DNA of 64,000 nt from Candidatus Mycobacterium wuenschmannii (GCF_030252325.1 NZ_CP126981.1:3720001-3784000), one strand, 5' to 3'. Shown: positions 53,214-61,744, numbered from the stretch's first letter. The notes: a model not told the origin generated them from the letters alone. Numbers and translations: made by a program.

Positions 53214-54284
53214 TCAGCGGCCGGTTCGCAGTTCCCAGCGGAGCTGGGCCTCTGACGGGGATTGCACCGGAATGAACGCGGCCTCGCGAAAACGACGGCC
53301 CGCGTCTGTGCGCCGCGCGTAGCCCTTGCCGCCCGCGGTCCGGATCTCCAGGGCCGCCGCCGCGCTGACGGTGTCGGCCGCGGCCAGTCGTAGCGTCAGC
53401 AGGTCGTGCTTGGCTGGCGTTCCGGGACCACCCACAGCGGCGGCATAGGCGTCGACCTGTGCCTCGATATCGGCCAGTTCCGCTGTCAAATCGTCGAATT
53501 CGACGGCAAACGCCGAGTTGACGCCGCTGAGGCTGGGCTCCACTTCGTCGAGGCAGCGGCGCGCCAGGCCGACACACATCGCGGACTGCAGCACCAGGAA
53601 CGTCGGACGCACGTCGGCCAGGAAGGGTGCAATGTCGCGACTGAGGACCCGGTCGTCACCGACGTAGACACCGTCGAGCTTGACCGACGACGAGGCCGTG
53701 CTCCCCAATGCGAGCAGCTCGAAATGGTCCCCGATCGTGACCCCTTCGGCGGCCAAGGGCAGCCCGACAACGATCTTGTCGCCCGACTCGGTCTGCGCCG
53801 CGGTCACCATGATCGAGTCTGGATACAGATTGCTCGCCCAACGCAGGGTGCCGTCGAGGCGGAATCCGCCACCCACCGGAGTCGCGGACACCTCGATCGA
53901 TCCGCAGCCGGCCGCATCTTTGAACGCCGAGGCCATCCCCGTGACGCCCAGCGCGCCGACTCCGGTCAGGGCGGTTGCGGCGTCGAGCGACCACGGCGTG
54001 CCCGCGGCGGTCAGATACTCGAGCGTCATGCGGTGCGCCCACACCGAGAACGCGGTCGACAAACAGTGGCCCGCCAGCTCGGCGATGACCGCGGCCATCT
54101 TAGGCAGCGCGTGGTCGTGATTGTCGGGGGCGCCGAGCCCGAGCAGCCCGCTGTGTGCGAGGAGCGCGAGGTTGTCCCTGGTGTTGCGCGCGCCCTCATC
54201 GAGATCTGTTGCACTGTCGGCAATCTGGTCGACGATGTCGCGCGCGACGGGTACCGGTCGCACGTGGTCGAGTTCGGTGGTCAT
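53214..54284 (-). CDS. acyl-CoA-dehydrogenase-fold flavoprotein (DszC/monooxygenase-like)
   Basis: 356 residues, shorter than typical ACADs. Motifs such as GLGAPDNHDHALPKMAAVIAELAG, FRLDGTLRWASNLYPDS and LGSTASSSVKLDGVYV are those of flavin-dependent group D monooxygenases and ACAD relatives; the C-terminal catalytic Glu loop is not obvious (AAGGKGYARRTDAGRR). A role as FMNH2-using monooxygenase (DszC/SfnC kind) is therefore more likely than acyl-CoA oxidation. It sits between osmC and the FNT gene in one operon. Confidence 0.78.
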   Translation of the reverse strand: MTTELDHVRPVPVARDIVDQIADSATDLDEGARNTRDNLALLAHSGLLGLGAPDNHDHALPKMAAVIAELAGHCLSTAFSVWAHRMTLEYLTAAGTPWSLDAATALTGVGALGVTGMASAFKDAAGCGSIEVSATPVGGGFRLDGTLRWASNLYPDSIMVTAAQTESGDKIVVGLPLAAEGVTIGDHFELLALGSTASSSVKLDGVYVGDDRVLSRDIAPFLADVRPTFLVLQSAMCVGLARRCLDEVEPSLSGVNSAFAVEFDDLTAELADIEAQVDAYAAAVGGPGTPAKHDLLTLRLAAADTVSAAAALEIRTAGGKGYARRTDAGRRFREAAFIPVQSPSEAQLRWELRTGR

Positions 54285-54302
54285 CTGCGTCCTCGAGTCG
54301 GG

Positions 54303-54839
54303 CTATTCGACGGTCAGGGTGGAGTCGACGGTCGCCGGCCGGCGCAAGGTATTCACGACCGGGGACCAGTGAATGGCGTTGTCGTGGATCGCCTGCAGAG
54401 TGTCGGCGTCGGCGTCTCCTGCGAGCACGACCTGGCTACGCACCGCGGTGAATCCGGGGACCTTGTCGTCGGGAGTGTCGCCGACCCCCCACACCGCCGA
54501 GATGTCGATGTCGCCTTCCATGCTCACCTCGATCCTGGTCAACGCGACCCCGCGGTGGGTGGCATTGGCCAGCAGGCCGACGGCGATGCACGAACCCAGC
54601 GCTGCCAGAACGGTTTCCGACGGGTTGGGCGCCGCGTCGTCACCCAGCAGCGCGGGTGGCTCGCCGACCAGCATCGGTGCCAGGTCACGCACGTAGGTGA
54701 GGTTGCGGAAGTTCGATTCGCACACCGTTTTCGCCTTGAGCGTCTTCTTCCCGGTGGCGGGGTCGGCCTTCGCGTTACACGAGAGTCGGTCGAGGCCGGC
54801 GGCGTCGATCGTGAGGGCTTGTCCGGAGAAGGTGGTCAT
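54303..54839 (-). CDS. OsmC-family protein
   Basis: 178 residues. The peroxidatic cysteines fit CESN (about 40) and LGSCIAVG (about 83), after NPSETVLAAL. The usual HCPV-like tail is HWSPV, so the family is clear though one site is altered. OsmC/Ohr proteins reduce organic or lipid hydroperoxides. The ATG lies 45 bases from a perfect 10-bp palindrome that resembles the site at the nearby tetR. First gene of osmC / dehydrogenase-like / FNT. Confidence 0.88.
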   Translation of the reverse strand: MTTFSGQALTIDAAGLDRLSCNAKADPATGKKTLKAKTVCESNFRNLTYVRDLAPMLVGEPPALLGDDAAPNPSETVLAALGSCIAVGLLANATHRGVALTRIEVSMEGDIDISAVWGVGDTPDDKVPGFTAVRSQVVLAGDADADTLQAIHDNAIHWSPVVNTLRRPATVDSTLTVE

Positions 54840-54883
54840 GGGTGCGGGCTCCTAGCGGTACGTCGATGATGCTCACACGCTGA

Positions 54884-54907
54884 CATAGACAGACCACTCT
54901 GTCTATG
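54884..54907. promoter_or_regulatory. perfect 10-bp inverted repeat, probable TetR operator of the osmC operon
   Basis: Arms CATAGACAGA (54884-54893) and TCTGTCTATG (54898-54907) around CCAC. The AGACAGA-N4-TCTGT core recurs at 55725-55744 in front of the adjacent tetR gene, so both are likely bound by its product. The rest of the gap up to 55125 shows no gene. Confidence 0.7.
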
Positions 54908-55125
54908 GAGCGATGGCGCGATATCCCGCGGTGGCTGGCACAAGGCGACGCGAGCCGGCCGGGGGCGGACGCGGCGCTGCGCGACTGCGAAATTGCCCGT
55001 GAGCAGCGAATTCCCCGGGGATGACGAAGCATCGCCGAGCGACCAGCGGACAGCACCGGCATCCGGCGCGGCAGACGGTTGATGCCGACCGCTATCGAAT
55101 CGCGGTGATTTGAACGGACTGATCG

Positions 55126-55704
55126 TCAGGGCATGGCGTCGCGAGCGCGGGCGATTGCGTCCGCGGCGAGGCTGCGCCCGATTCGAATCGGCTCCACCGA
55201 CTGCTCCACCTTCGACGCGACCAGCGCGCCGTCGTAGAGCAACTGAATCTGGCGGGCCATCGGCGCGGCCTTTCGGACCCCGGCCGACTTGATGAATCCG
55301 CTCAGGGTGGAACGAACCCACTGCCGGTGGTTGTCGATGGGTTCGAAACGGACGCCGGGGAATTCGGATGCCGCGCTGGTGTAGAGGCAGCCGGGGTAGT
55401 CCTGGCGCTGGGCCTTGACGAGCGCCAGATCGAAGAACGTCAACGCCCGCGCGACGGGATCGCCGATGCCCTCGATCGCCTGGGCGAATCGATCGCGGTC
55501 GACGCTATCCAGCTCGGTCAGGTAGGCGGTGACCAATGCGTCTTTGGAGCCAAAGCTGCTGTAGAGACTGGCTTTTGCGCAGCCGGCTTCGCGCAGGATG
55601 CGGTCGATGCCGATCGCGCGGATGCCGTATTTGCCGAAGAGGTCGGTCGCCGCGGCGAGCAGGCGATCGGCCGGCCGCGCCGATCTCGCCTCCGTGGTCT
55701 GCAT
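55126..55704 (-). CDS. TetR-family regulator (probable controller of osmC operon)
   Basis: 192 residues. Helix-turn-helix in RLLAAATDLFGKYGIRAIGIDRILREAG, recognition helix CAKASLYSSFGSKDAL. The ligand domain (about 75-185) has YPGCLYTSAASEFPGV, typical of TetR regulators with electrophile- or quinone-sensing roles (the Cys is noteworthy). Two nearly identical palindromes, one 21 bases from its own ATG and one before osmC, suggest it represses both itself and the osmC operon. No strong ribosome site. Confidence 0.9.
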   Translation of the reverse strand: MQTTEARSARPADRLLAAATDLFGKYGIRAIGIDRILREAGCAKASLYSSFGSKDALVTAYLTELDSVDRDRFAQAIEGIGDPVARALTFFDLALVKAQRQDYPGCLYTSAASEFPGVRFEPIDNHRQWVRSTLSGFIKSAGVRKAAPMARQIQLLYDGALVASKVEQSVEPIRIGRSLAADAIARARDAMP

Positions 55705-55724
55705 GCCAGTCAAGCTAGCACGGC

Positions 55725-55744
55725 TAGACAGAGGGGTCTGTTCG
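55725..55744. promoter_or_regulatory. operator-like palindrome upstream of tetR
   Basis: TAGACAGA-GGGG-TCTGTTCG, sharing TAGACAGA-N4-TCTGT with the perfect palindrome before osmC. It lies 21 bases before the ATG at 55704, fit for autorepression. Confidence 0.62.
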
Positions 55745-55778
55745 CCAGCGTCAGCTGGGCGCAGGCCTTCGCGTAGTG

Positions 55779-56348
55779 CTATTCGGCGGCAATGATTTTC
55801 GCGATCTGCTCGGCGACCGCCGCCCGGATCTCGGTGTCGTCGAGGTCCTGCAGCCCGAATGCGACCCGCAGCGTCGGCCCCAGTAATCCCCAGCCGACCT
55901 GTAGTGCCATGCCATGCGCGGCCAGCAATCGCGCCGTCCGATCGTCGCTGTGGTCGGCCTGGACCTGCTTGAGAAAGGCCTCCATGCCGGGAAAGCGCTG
56001 CTGAAGCTCTTCGACGGGAAAGCCGTCGAGGGTCGAACGCACCATGACCCGCGCCTGGAATTCGTACGCGGCCTCCAACTCCGCCCGCTCGGCCCCGGAT
56101 GCGCGCAGCGCGGCGGCCGAGTCGGCGAGATGCTGGAGCGTCGCGGCCAGTAGTTGGTGTTTGCTCCCGAAGTGGCGGTGCAAGAGGCCGTGGTTGACGC
56201 CGGCCCGGGACGCGACCTCCCGGATCGACGTCGCGGCGGGGCCTTTCTGGGCGAACAACTGACTGGCAGCCTCCAGAACAGCCGCGCTGACCTTGTCTTT
56301 GCCGATTGGCTTCGCCGTGGTTGTAACCGTTGCCTCTGCTGTAGCCAT
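55779..56348 (-). CDS. TetR-family regulator (probable controller of the dioxygenase)
   Basis: 189 residues. The helix-turn-helix is VLEAASQLFAQKGPAATSIREVASRAG with recognition helix VNHGLLHRHFGSKHQLL (about 25-65). The C-terminal domain is helical. It is divergent from the alkylsulfatase-like gene, with 70 bases between starts and a GTGTAG-N8-CTACAC element in the gap, so that gene and itself are the likely targets. Confidence 0.9.
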   Translation of the reverse strand: MATAEATVTTTAKPIGKDKVSAAVLEAASQLFAQKGPAATSIREVASRAGVNHGLLHRHFGSKHQLLAATLQHLADSAAALRASGAERAELEAAYEFQARVMVRSTLDGFPVEELQQRFPGMEAFLKQVQADHSDDRTARLLAAHGMALQVGWGLLGPTLRVAFGLQDLDDTEIRAAVAEQIAKIIAAE

Positions 56349-56374
56349 CTGTGTACATTAACCGATAACGGCAA

Positions 56375-56394
56375 GTGTAGTCAGTCGCCTACAC
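56375..56394. promoter_or_regulatory. inverted repeat between divergent tetR and dioxygenase genes
   Basis: GTGTAG (56375-56380) and CTACAC (56389-56394) are perfect 6-base arms with an 8-base spacer, centred in the 70-bp gap. Position suits a TetR operator controlling both genes. Confidence 0.5.
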
Positions 56395-56418
56395 CAAAAA
56401 CCCGACGAAGGAGCAGGG

Positions 56419-57351
56419 ATGAGTAGTGACCTACGCGTGGTGCAACTGGGCGAGAACATCGGGGCGCGCATCGACGGAGTGCGGCTGGGTGCCGTCGACG
56501 CCGAGACCTCGGCCGCGATCAATCGGGCGCTCGTCGCGCACAAGGTGATCTTCTTCCGCGGGCAGGACCACCTCGACGACGATTCGCACTACGAGTTCGC
56601 CGAGAGCCTGGGCGTACCCACCACGCCGCACCCGACGCTGAAGTTCGAGGGGAGCAAGGTCATGCGCCTGGAAGCGATCGGCGGTGGCGGCGCCAACCAG
56701 TGGCACACCGATGTGACGTTCGTCGATCGTCCGCCGAAAGCCTCCATCCTGCGGGCCGTCGAGTTGCCGCCCTACGGTGGCACGACCACGTGGGCCTCCA
56801 CAGTTGCTGCCTACCAACAGCTTCCGCAGCCGCTGAAGGATCTTGCGGAAAATCTATGGGCGGTGCACAACAATGCCTTCGACTACGCCCAGATCGACCC
56901 GGCGAAGCTCGCCGCGGCCGAGGCCGACCCGGAGGCGATCCTCAAGTACGCGTCGCAGTTCCACTCAACCCATTACGAGACGCAGCACCCCGTCGTTCGT
57001 GTGCATCCGGAATCGGGTGAGAAGTCGCTGCTACTCGGCTCATTCGCCAAGTCATTTCTCGGGCTCAACGGCGCTGAGTTCCAGGCGCTGTACCGGCTCT
57101 TCCAGGAACGAATCACCTGGTTGGAGAACACGATTCGGTGGAATTGGAAGCTCGGCGACGTCGCGATCTGGGACAACCGCGCGACCCAGCACTACGCGGT
57201 CTCCGACTTCGGCAATCAGCGCCGCGAGGTCCGCCGCATCACCCTGGCCGGCGAGATTCCGGTGAGCGTCCGTGGTGAGCACAGCCGAGCGGTTGCGGGC
57301 GATGCGAGCGACTACTCGATCGTGGACACCCCTAAACCGCTTGTCGCCTAG
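56419..57351 (+). CDS. TauD/TfdA-family dioxygenase, Rv3406-like alkylsulfatase
   Basis: 310 residues. The Fe(II) ligands are His96 and Asp98 (QWHTD) and His258 (NRATQH); the 2-oxoglutarate Arg is in RREVRRITL. Blocks such as GARIDGVRLG, AHKVIFFRGQ, WHTDVTFVDRPP, ENTIRWNWKLGDVAIWDNRATQH parallel M. tuberculosis Rv3406, an alkyl-sulfatase that oxidises sulfate esters to aldehyde and sulfate. Residues about 140-175 form an insertion not seen in Rv3406. GGAG precedes the ATG. A divergent TetR and palindrome suggest induction by substrate. Confidence 0.9.
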   Translation: MSSDLRVVQLGENIGARIDGVRLGAVDAETSAAINRALVAHKVIFFRGQDHLDDDSHYEFAESLGVPTTPHPTLKFEGSKVMRLEAIGGGGANQWHTDVTFVDRPPKASILRAVELPPYGGTTTWASTVAAYQQLPQPLKDLAENLWAVHNNAFDYAQIDPAKLAAAEADPEAILKYASQFHSTHYETQHPVVRVHPESGEKSLLLGSFAKSFLGLNGAEFQALYRLFQERITWLENTIRWNWKLGDVAIWDNRATQHYAVSDFGNQRREVRRITLAGEIPVSVRGEHSRAVAGDASDYSIVDTPKPLVA

Positions 57352-57367
57352 CCGCCCGGTGAGGCGT

Positions 57368-57424
57368 CGAGAGTGCAACTAGCGAGACGAGTGCCGGGAG
57401 AGGCCCTCGCTAGTTGCACTCTCG
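57368..57424. repeat. perfect 19-bp inverted repeat (long hairpin)
   Basis: Left arm 57368-57386 begins CGAGAGTGCAAC and ends TAGCGAG; the right arm 57406-57424 is its exact reverse complement, with a 19-base loop. It lies 16 bases after the dioxygenase stop and 25 bases before the SDR start. It could stop transcription or slow mRNA decay, though no T-run follows. Its length and perfection also fit a dispersed palindromic element; other copies were not seen in this window. Confidence 0.75.
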
Positions 57425-57449
57425 CGAGCCGGGGCGGGAGGATGAGCGA

Positions 57450-58211
57450 ATGGGACTGCTCGACCACAAGACTGCGGTCGTCACCGGCGCGAACTCCGGA
57501 ATCGGCCTGGCCACTGCCGAGCGGTTCATTGCCGAAGGCGCCGACCGGGTGTTCATCACCGGCCGTCGCAAGCGTGAACTCACCACCGCCGCAGCTCAAT
57601 TGGGGCCACACGCCGTTCCGGTTCCCGGGGACGTCGGGGTACCGGCCGACCTCGACCGACTCTACGCGGAGGTTGCCGCGGCCGGAAAAGGCATCGACAT
57701 CGTCGTCGCGAATGCCGGGTCCACCCGGGTCGCGCGACTCGGCGAGATCAGCGACGACGACCTCGACACCTTGCTGACCACCAACGTCAAGGGCGTGGTC
57801 TACACCGTGCAGAAGGCGCTGCCGCTGCTCAATGACGGCGCGTCGATCGTGCTGGTCGGTTCCACCACCGCCGATCGTGGCCGCCCGGGGCTGAGCATCT
57901 ATGCCGCATCCAAGGCCGCCGTGCGCTCCCTGGCGCGGGCCTGGGCGCACGAACTCGCCGACCGCAGGATCCGGGTCAACGTCCTGGTCCCCGGCTCGAC
58001 CGCGACGCCGGGCAGCGACAATCTCGCGGCGCAGACCAATCCGAACGCGACGGTGGCGGAGTTCCGCGCCGCCCGAGTCTCGACCATCCCGCTGGGGCGT
58101 TTCGCCGAGGCCGTCGAGATCGCAAATGCCGCAGTGTTTTTGGCTAGCGACCTGTCCAGCTTCATCACCGGTTCGACCATCGACGCCGACGGCGGATTCA
58201 ACCAGGTCTGA
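57450..58211 (+). CDS. SDR-family oxidoreductase
   Basis: 253 residues, classical SDR: TGANSGIG, ANAG, Ser in VGSTTA, catalytic Tyr/Lys YAASK, and the closing FITGSTIDADGG. Reduces or oxidises a carbonyl/hydroxyl with NADPH. GGAGG before the ATG supports this start. Preceded by the long hairpin and followed by the convergent FAD gene with a 10-base gap. No specific substrate can be named. Confidence 0.9.
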   Translation: MGLLDHKTAVVTGANSGIGLATAERFIAEGADRVFITGRRKRELTTAAAQLGPHAVPVPGDVGVPADLDRLYAEVAAAGKGIDIVVANAGSTRVARLGEISDDDLDTLLTTNVKGVVYTVQKALPLLNDGASIVLVGSTTADRGRPGLSIYAASKAAVRSLARAWAHELADRRIRVNVLVPGSTATPGSDNLAAQTNPNATVAEFRAARVSTIPLGRFAEAVEIANAAVFLASDLSSFITGSTIDADGGFNQV

Positions 58212-58221
58212 CGTCGGGCGT

Positions 58222-59238
58222 CTACTGCGCGAGAAGATTCACAATGCCGGTGAACACCGCAGGCATGGCGACCGCGGCGGGGACGATGCGCGAACGGGCC
58301 GGACCGTAGGCGCTGGCCTGAAGCAACGCCGCGGTGAGCATCCGATAGCGCCGCGTCAGGTGCCGCCACCGCCTGTCGTAATCCCCTGGCCGGCCGGACA
58401 GAACACAATCCACCAGCGCCTCGGCCGCGCCGAACGCCAGACCGAGACCCTCGCCGGTCAGGGCGTCCACGTAACCCGCGGCGTCCCCGACCAGTAGCAC
58501 CCGGCCCGCTGTCCGGCTCGAAACCTTCTGCCGCAGTGGACCGGCCGCGCGATCGGGTTCGTGCGCAAGGCCGTCGATCCGCTCGCGCAGCTCGGGGAAT
58601 TCCTCGAGGTGACATTCGAATCCACCGCGTCCGGAGCTCAGCAGTGCGACGCCGACGCAGTCGTCGGCGACCGGTGTCACGTAGGCTTCGGCACCCGCCG
58701 CCCAGTGCACCTCGACGTGGTCGGTCCAGGGCGTGGTCTGAACGTGCCGTCGGATTCCCCAGCGCCGCGGTCCCGGGCTCGGCAGCTCGAGTCCCAACGT
58801 CCGGCGGATGGGGGAGTGCAGGCCGTCGGCCGCGGCCAGATACCGCGCCCGCCAGCGCCCGGCGCGAACTCCGTTGCCGTCCTGACTGATTTCGCGGACC
58901 TCGTCGCGGACGATCTCGACGCCGGCCTCGACCGCCGCATCGATCAGCGCGCCGTGTAACACCGTCCGGCGGACGCCGCGTCCGGTGCCACGTTTGAATT
59001 TGGCGTCGACGTGTCGGTCGCCGTCGCGGTAGCTGATGCCGCGGATCGGCTTGCCCAGCGGATGCACGGCCAGCGCGTGCAAGTGGCGCAGCGTGTGCGG
59101 CATGAGGCCTTCGCCGCACGCCTTATCGATCGGGCCTCGACGCCGTTCCGCGACCACCACGTCCAGCCCGGCTCGGGCGCCGTGGATGGCGGTGGCCAGT
59201 CCGGCCGGCCCGCCGCCGACCACCAGCAGGTCGATCAT
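58222..59238 (-). CDS. FAD-dependent oxidoreductase (geranylgeranyl-reductase/monooxygenase type) of the type III PKS operon
   Basis: 338 residues. FAD motifs: VVGGGPAGLATAIHGARAG, the CGEGLMP block of the geranylgeranyl-reductase-like group, and GDAAGYVDALTGEGLGLAF. Third gene of a minus-strand operon after the type III PKS and methyltransferase; its ATG overlaps the methyltransferase stop. In known mycobacterial loci of this make-up the oxygenase converts the alkylresorcinol ring to a quinone; the same role is likely here but inferred. Confidence 0.88.
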   Translation of the reverse strand: MIDLLVVGGGPAGLATAIHGARAGLDVVVAERRRGPIDKACGEGLMPHTLRHLHALAVHPLGKPIRGISYRDGDRHVDAKFKRGTGRGVRRTVLHGALIDAAVEAGVEIVRDEVREISQDGNGVRAGRWRARYLAAADGLHSPIRRTLGLELPSPGPRRWGIRRHVQTTPWTDHVEVHWAAGAEAYVTPVADDCVGVALLSSGRGGFECHLEEFPELRERIDGLAHEPDRAAGPLRQKVSSRTAGRVLLVGDAAGYVDALTGEGLGLAFGAAEALVDCVLSGRPGDYDRRWRHLTRRYRMLTAALLQASAYGPARSRIVPAAVAMPAVFTGIVNLLAQ

Positions 59239-59744
59239 GTCAGGCTCGCCAACGCGGTGTTCTCGACCTTGATCCGGGTGCTCAGTAGCCAGGCGTTCAG
59301 CACCGAAAACACCAGCGCCGTAAGCCAAGCCGTGTGCACCAGTGGCAGGGCCACACCCTCGGCGATCACCGCGACGTAGTTCGGATGGGGTATCAGCCGG
59401 TACGGGCCGCCTGTGATCCGACCAGCGCCCGGTATCACGATGACGCGGGTGTTCCACTGACTCCCCAGGGTGGTGATGCACCACCAGCGCAGCGTCTGCG
59501 CGGCGAGCACCACCGCCAACATCGGCCACCCCAGTGCGGGTATGAAGCTGCGATGCAACATGATTGGCTCCACCAAACAGCCGACCAGCAGACTGAAGTG
59601 CAGCACGACCATCGCTGGGTAGTGCCCCGCGCCGAACTCCACGCCGCCGCGCGCCACACTGGTGGCGCGATTGCGCTCGGCGACACGGACTTCGACGAGT
59701 CGCTCGATTGCGACCGCGGCGACCAGCAGTATGTACCAGATCAT
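59235..59744 (-). CDS. isoprenylcysteine carboxyl methyltransferase (ICMT)-like membrane methyltransferase
   Basis: 169 residues with four or five hydrophobic segments. The C-terminal SAM-binding block GPYRLIPHPNYVAVIAEG is typical of ICMT/PEMT-like enzymes. The ATG at 59744 begins directly on the first membrane helix (MIWYILLVAAVAI). It lies 7 bases after the type III PKS and overlaps the FAD gene by ATGA. It should methylate a phenolic or ring oxygen of the PKS product in the membrane. Confidence 0.9.
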   Translation of the reverse strand: MIWYILLVAAVAIERLVEVRVAERNRATSVARGGVEFGAGHYPAMVVLHFSLLVGCLVEPIMLHRSFIPALGWPMLAVVLAAQTLRWWCITTLGSQWNTRVIVIPGAGRITGGPYRLIPHPNYVAVIAEGVALPLVHTAWLTALVFSVLNAWLLSTRIKVENTALASLT

Positions 59745-59751
59745 CGCCGCC

Positions 59752-60858
59752 TCACCGCCAGCGCAGCATGACAAGCTCGGAACAGAAGCCCGGGCCCATC
59801 GCCAGCATAATCCCCGGGCTGCCGGCCTGCGGCTGCTTGGCGATCGTGTCGCGGAAGACATGCAGCACCGACGACGACGACAGGTTGCCGACCTCGGCCA
59901 GTGAGCGCCACGTCAGTTCCAGTGCGTCGCTGGGTAATCCGAGGGAGGAGACGATCGCCTCGATGACCCTGGGTCCGCCCGGATGGCTGACCCAGGCGCC
60001 GATGTCGCCAAGGTCCACCCCGTAAGTGGCCAGCAGTCCCGCGACATCGTCGGCCAGGTACCGCTCGACGACGTCGGCGACGTCCGGGGAGAGGATCAGG
60101 CCGAACCCGGTGGAACCGATCTTCCAGCCCATGGTGTTCTGCGAGTCGGGGTAGAGGTGGCTTCGTGAGCCGAGCACTTCCGGTCCGCGGGCCCCGATCC
60201 GCTCGGCGCGGCGGGCGCCGACCGCGACCACCGCAGCGGCACCGTCACCGAACAGCGAGGTGCCGACCAACGACGCCAACGAGGGCGTCGTCGCCGGGAA
60301 GGTGAGCGAGCACAACTCGACCGACAGCAGCACCGCGACCTCTTCAGGCGCACCGCGCAGGTAGTCGTTGAGCCGTCCGACCCCAGCGGCGCCGGCAACG
60401 CAACCGAGGCCGAACATGGGCACCCGTCGCACGTCGGGGCGCAGCCCGAGGCGGGTCGCGATGCGCGCCTCCAGCGACGGCACGGCCAGCCCGGTGACGG
60501 TCGTCGACATCACCACGTCGACGTTCTCGGGCCGTAGCCCCGCCTCGTCGAGCGCGGCTGTCATTGCCGCGCAACCGAGTTCGACCGCGTTTTCGATCCA
60601 GATGTCATTCGCACGTCCGAAGTCGGTCAGCCCGGCATAGCGCTCGAGCGGCAGGACCAGATAGCGGCTGTCCACCTTCGAGCTGGCGTGAAATTTGCGC
60701 AGCAGGTCGCCGTGCTCGGCGAACGCCGGCAGCGCGGCGAGCATCTCGGTGATTTCGGCCTGCTCGTAACGATGCTCGGGCAGTGCGCCCTGCACTCCGG
60801 CGATGACGCTGCCGGCCCGGTGTGACCTGAATTCGTTGCCGCTCGAACGTGCGCTCAT
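59752..60858 (-). CDS. type III polyketide synthase (chalcone/stilbene-synthase family)
   Basis: 368 residues, normal length. The catalytic triad is Cys153 (FGLGCVAG), His ([13 protein letters not shown], about 293) and Asn (EVGNLSSSS, about 326). It extends a fatty acyl-CoA starter with malonyl-CoA units and cyclises the chain to an alkylresorcinol or alkylpyrone. AGGGGCAAGAAA precedes the ATG. First gene of PKS / methyltransferase / FAD oxidoreductase, a set known in mycobacteria to make methylated polyketide quinones. Regulation is probably by the divergent tandem TetR pair. Confidence 0.94.
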   Translation of the reverse strand: MSARSSGNEFRSHRAGSVIAGVQGALPEHRYEQAEITEMLAALPAFAEHGDLLRKFHASSKVDSRYLVLPLERYAGLTDFGRANDIWIENAVELGCAAMTAALDEAGLRPENVDVVMSTTVTGLAVPSLEARIATRLGLRPDVRRVPMFGLGCVAGAAGVGRLNDYLRGAPEEVAVLLSVELCSLTFPATTPSLASLVGTSLFGDGAAAVVAVGARRAERIGARGPEVLGSRSHLYPDSQNTMGWKIGSTGFGLILSPDVADVVERYLADDVAGLLATYGVDLGDIGAWVSHPGGPRVIEAIVSSLGLPSDALELTWRSLAEVGNLSSSSVLHVFRDTIAKQPQAGSPGIMLAMGPGFCSELVMLRWR

Positions 60859-61183
60859 TTTCTTGCCCCTTTGTAGACGACATGGCGTGCCGGCAACGAT
60901 GCCGTTGGTAGAACTGGGAGCCGTCGGGGCAATTGTGCCGCGACAGCCGAACTTTCGCTGAATCCGTACTGCTGGGGTAGACACATCAACAGCGCGGAGG
61001 TGGTCCGTGATTCCGGATGGGAGCGGGTGAGTTCGCTTTCCATCTTATTGCCAAGGTCCGCGATCATGGGATGTCCCAATCTCTCGATTTCAACAGCCGA
61101 TGACTTTTGTCAACGACTGATGACTTGAAGGTACGCCCGCGGTCACATCTAGTCAACGGGCGGTGACATAAACTGGTTCACCG
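60859..61183. promoter_or_regulatory. 325-bp divergent control region with two matching palindromes
   Basis: No gene seen. Two copies of GTCA-N8-TGAC share further bases (xGTCAACG): the first at 61109-61124, the second at 61152-61167, 43 bp apart. The second lies 16 bases before the first tetR ATG. A direct repeat GATGACTT occurs at 61099-61106 and 61119-61126. These are probable operators for the TetR pair. The part from 60860 to 61080, next to the PKS gene, shows no clear element. Confidence 0.6.
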
Positions 61184-61744
61184 ATGACGAAGCGACCGCG
61201 CAATGCCGCGCAGACCAGGGCGGACATCCTGGATGCGGCGCGCCGCAGGTTCGCCGCCGACGGCTATGACCGGACCACGCTGCGTGCGATCGCCTCCGAC
61301 GTCGGCGTGGACGCCGCCCTGGTCAGCCGGTACTTCGGCAGTAAGCAGGACCTGTTCGCGACGGCCACCGAGTTCGCCATCGAGCTGCCCGACCTGGCCG
61401 GTGCGACACCAGACGACATCGCGGACCTGCTGCTGCCGCGGTATTTCGCGGTGTGGGAGGAAGACCATTCGTTCATGGCGCTGTTGCAGGCGGCGATGAC
61501 CAGCCGGGTGGCCGCCGATAAGCTCAACGAGACGCTCGCCACGCATGTGGCGCCGACGCTGAAGGGCGCCACGCCGGACCACGAGCGGCAACGCATCGCG
61601 CTGACCGATGCCTTCGTCATCGGGCTGGCCGCGACCCGTTCGGTGCTGGGTAACGTGCCGGCCGCGGAGCTCAGCCGCGACGAGCTCAGCCAGTGGGCCG
61701 CACCCGTCTTCCGGCAGTTGCTGACGGGTCCGGCGCCGGTATGA
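61184..61744 (+). CDS. TetR-family regulator, first of a tandem pair
   Basis: 186 residues. Helix-turn-helix ILDAARRRFAADGYDRTTLRAIASDVG with recognition helix VDAALVSRYFGSKQDLF (about 15-52). Nearly the whole chain aligns with the next gene: AAQTRADIL, GSKQDLFA, LLPRYFAVWEED, FVIGLA, RDELSQWAAPVFRQLL. Divergent from the type III PKS operon. Its stop overlaps the next ATG. Confidence 0.92.
   Translation: MTKRPRNAAQTRADILDAARRRFAADGYDRTTLRAIASDVGVDAALVSRYFGSKQDLFATATEFAIELPDLAGATPDDIADLLLPRYFAVWEEDHSFMALLQAAMTSRVAADKLNETLATHVAPTLKGATPDHERQRIALTDAFVIGLAATRSVLGNVPAAELSRDELSQWAAPVFRQLLTGPAPV

Noticed and set aside
53406..54869. 487-codon open frame on the plus strand
   Set aside because: Antisense to the flavoprotein and osmC genes, whose family motifs are clear on the other strand.
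55126..56358. A single 410-residue double-TetR fusion
   Set aside because: The upper part of that frame is antisense-like and out of frame with the second TetR gene; two separate genes with own starts explain the region better.
57387..57405. CRISPR-like or attachment site at the long hairpin
   Set aside because: Only one inverted pair exists, with no direct repeats, integrase or tRNA nearby.
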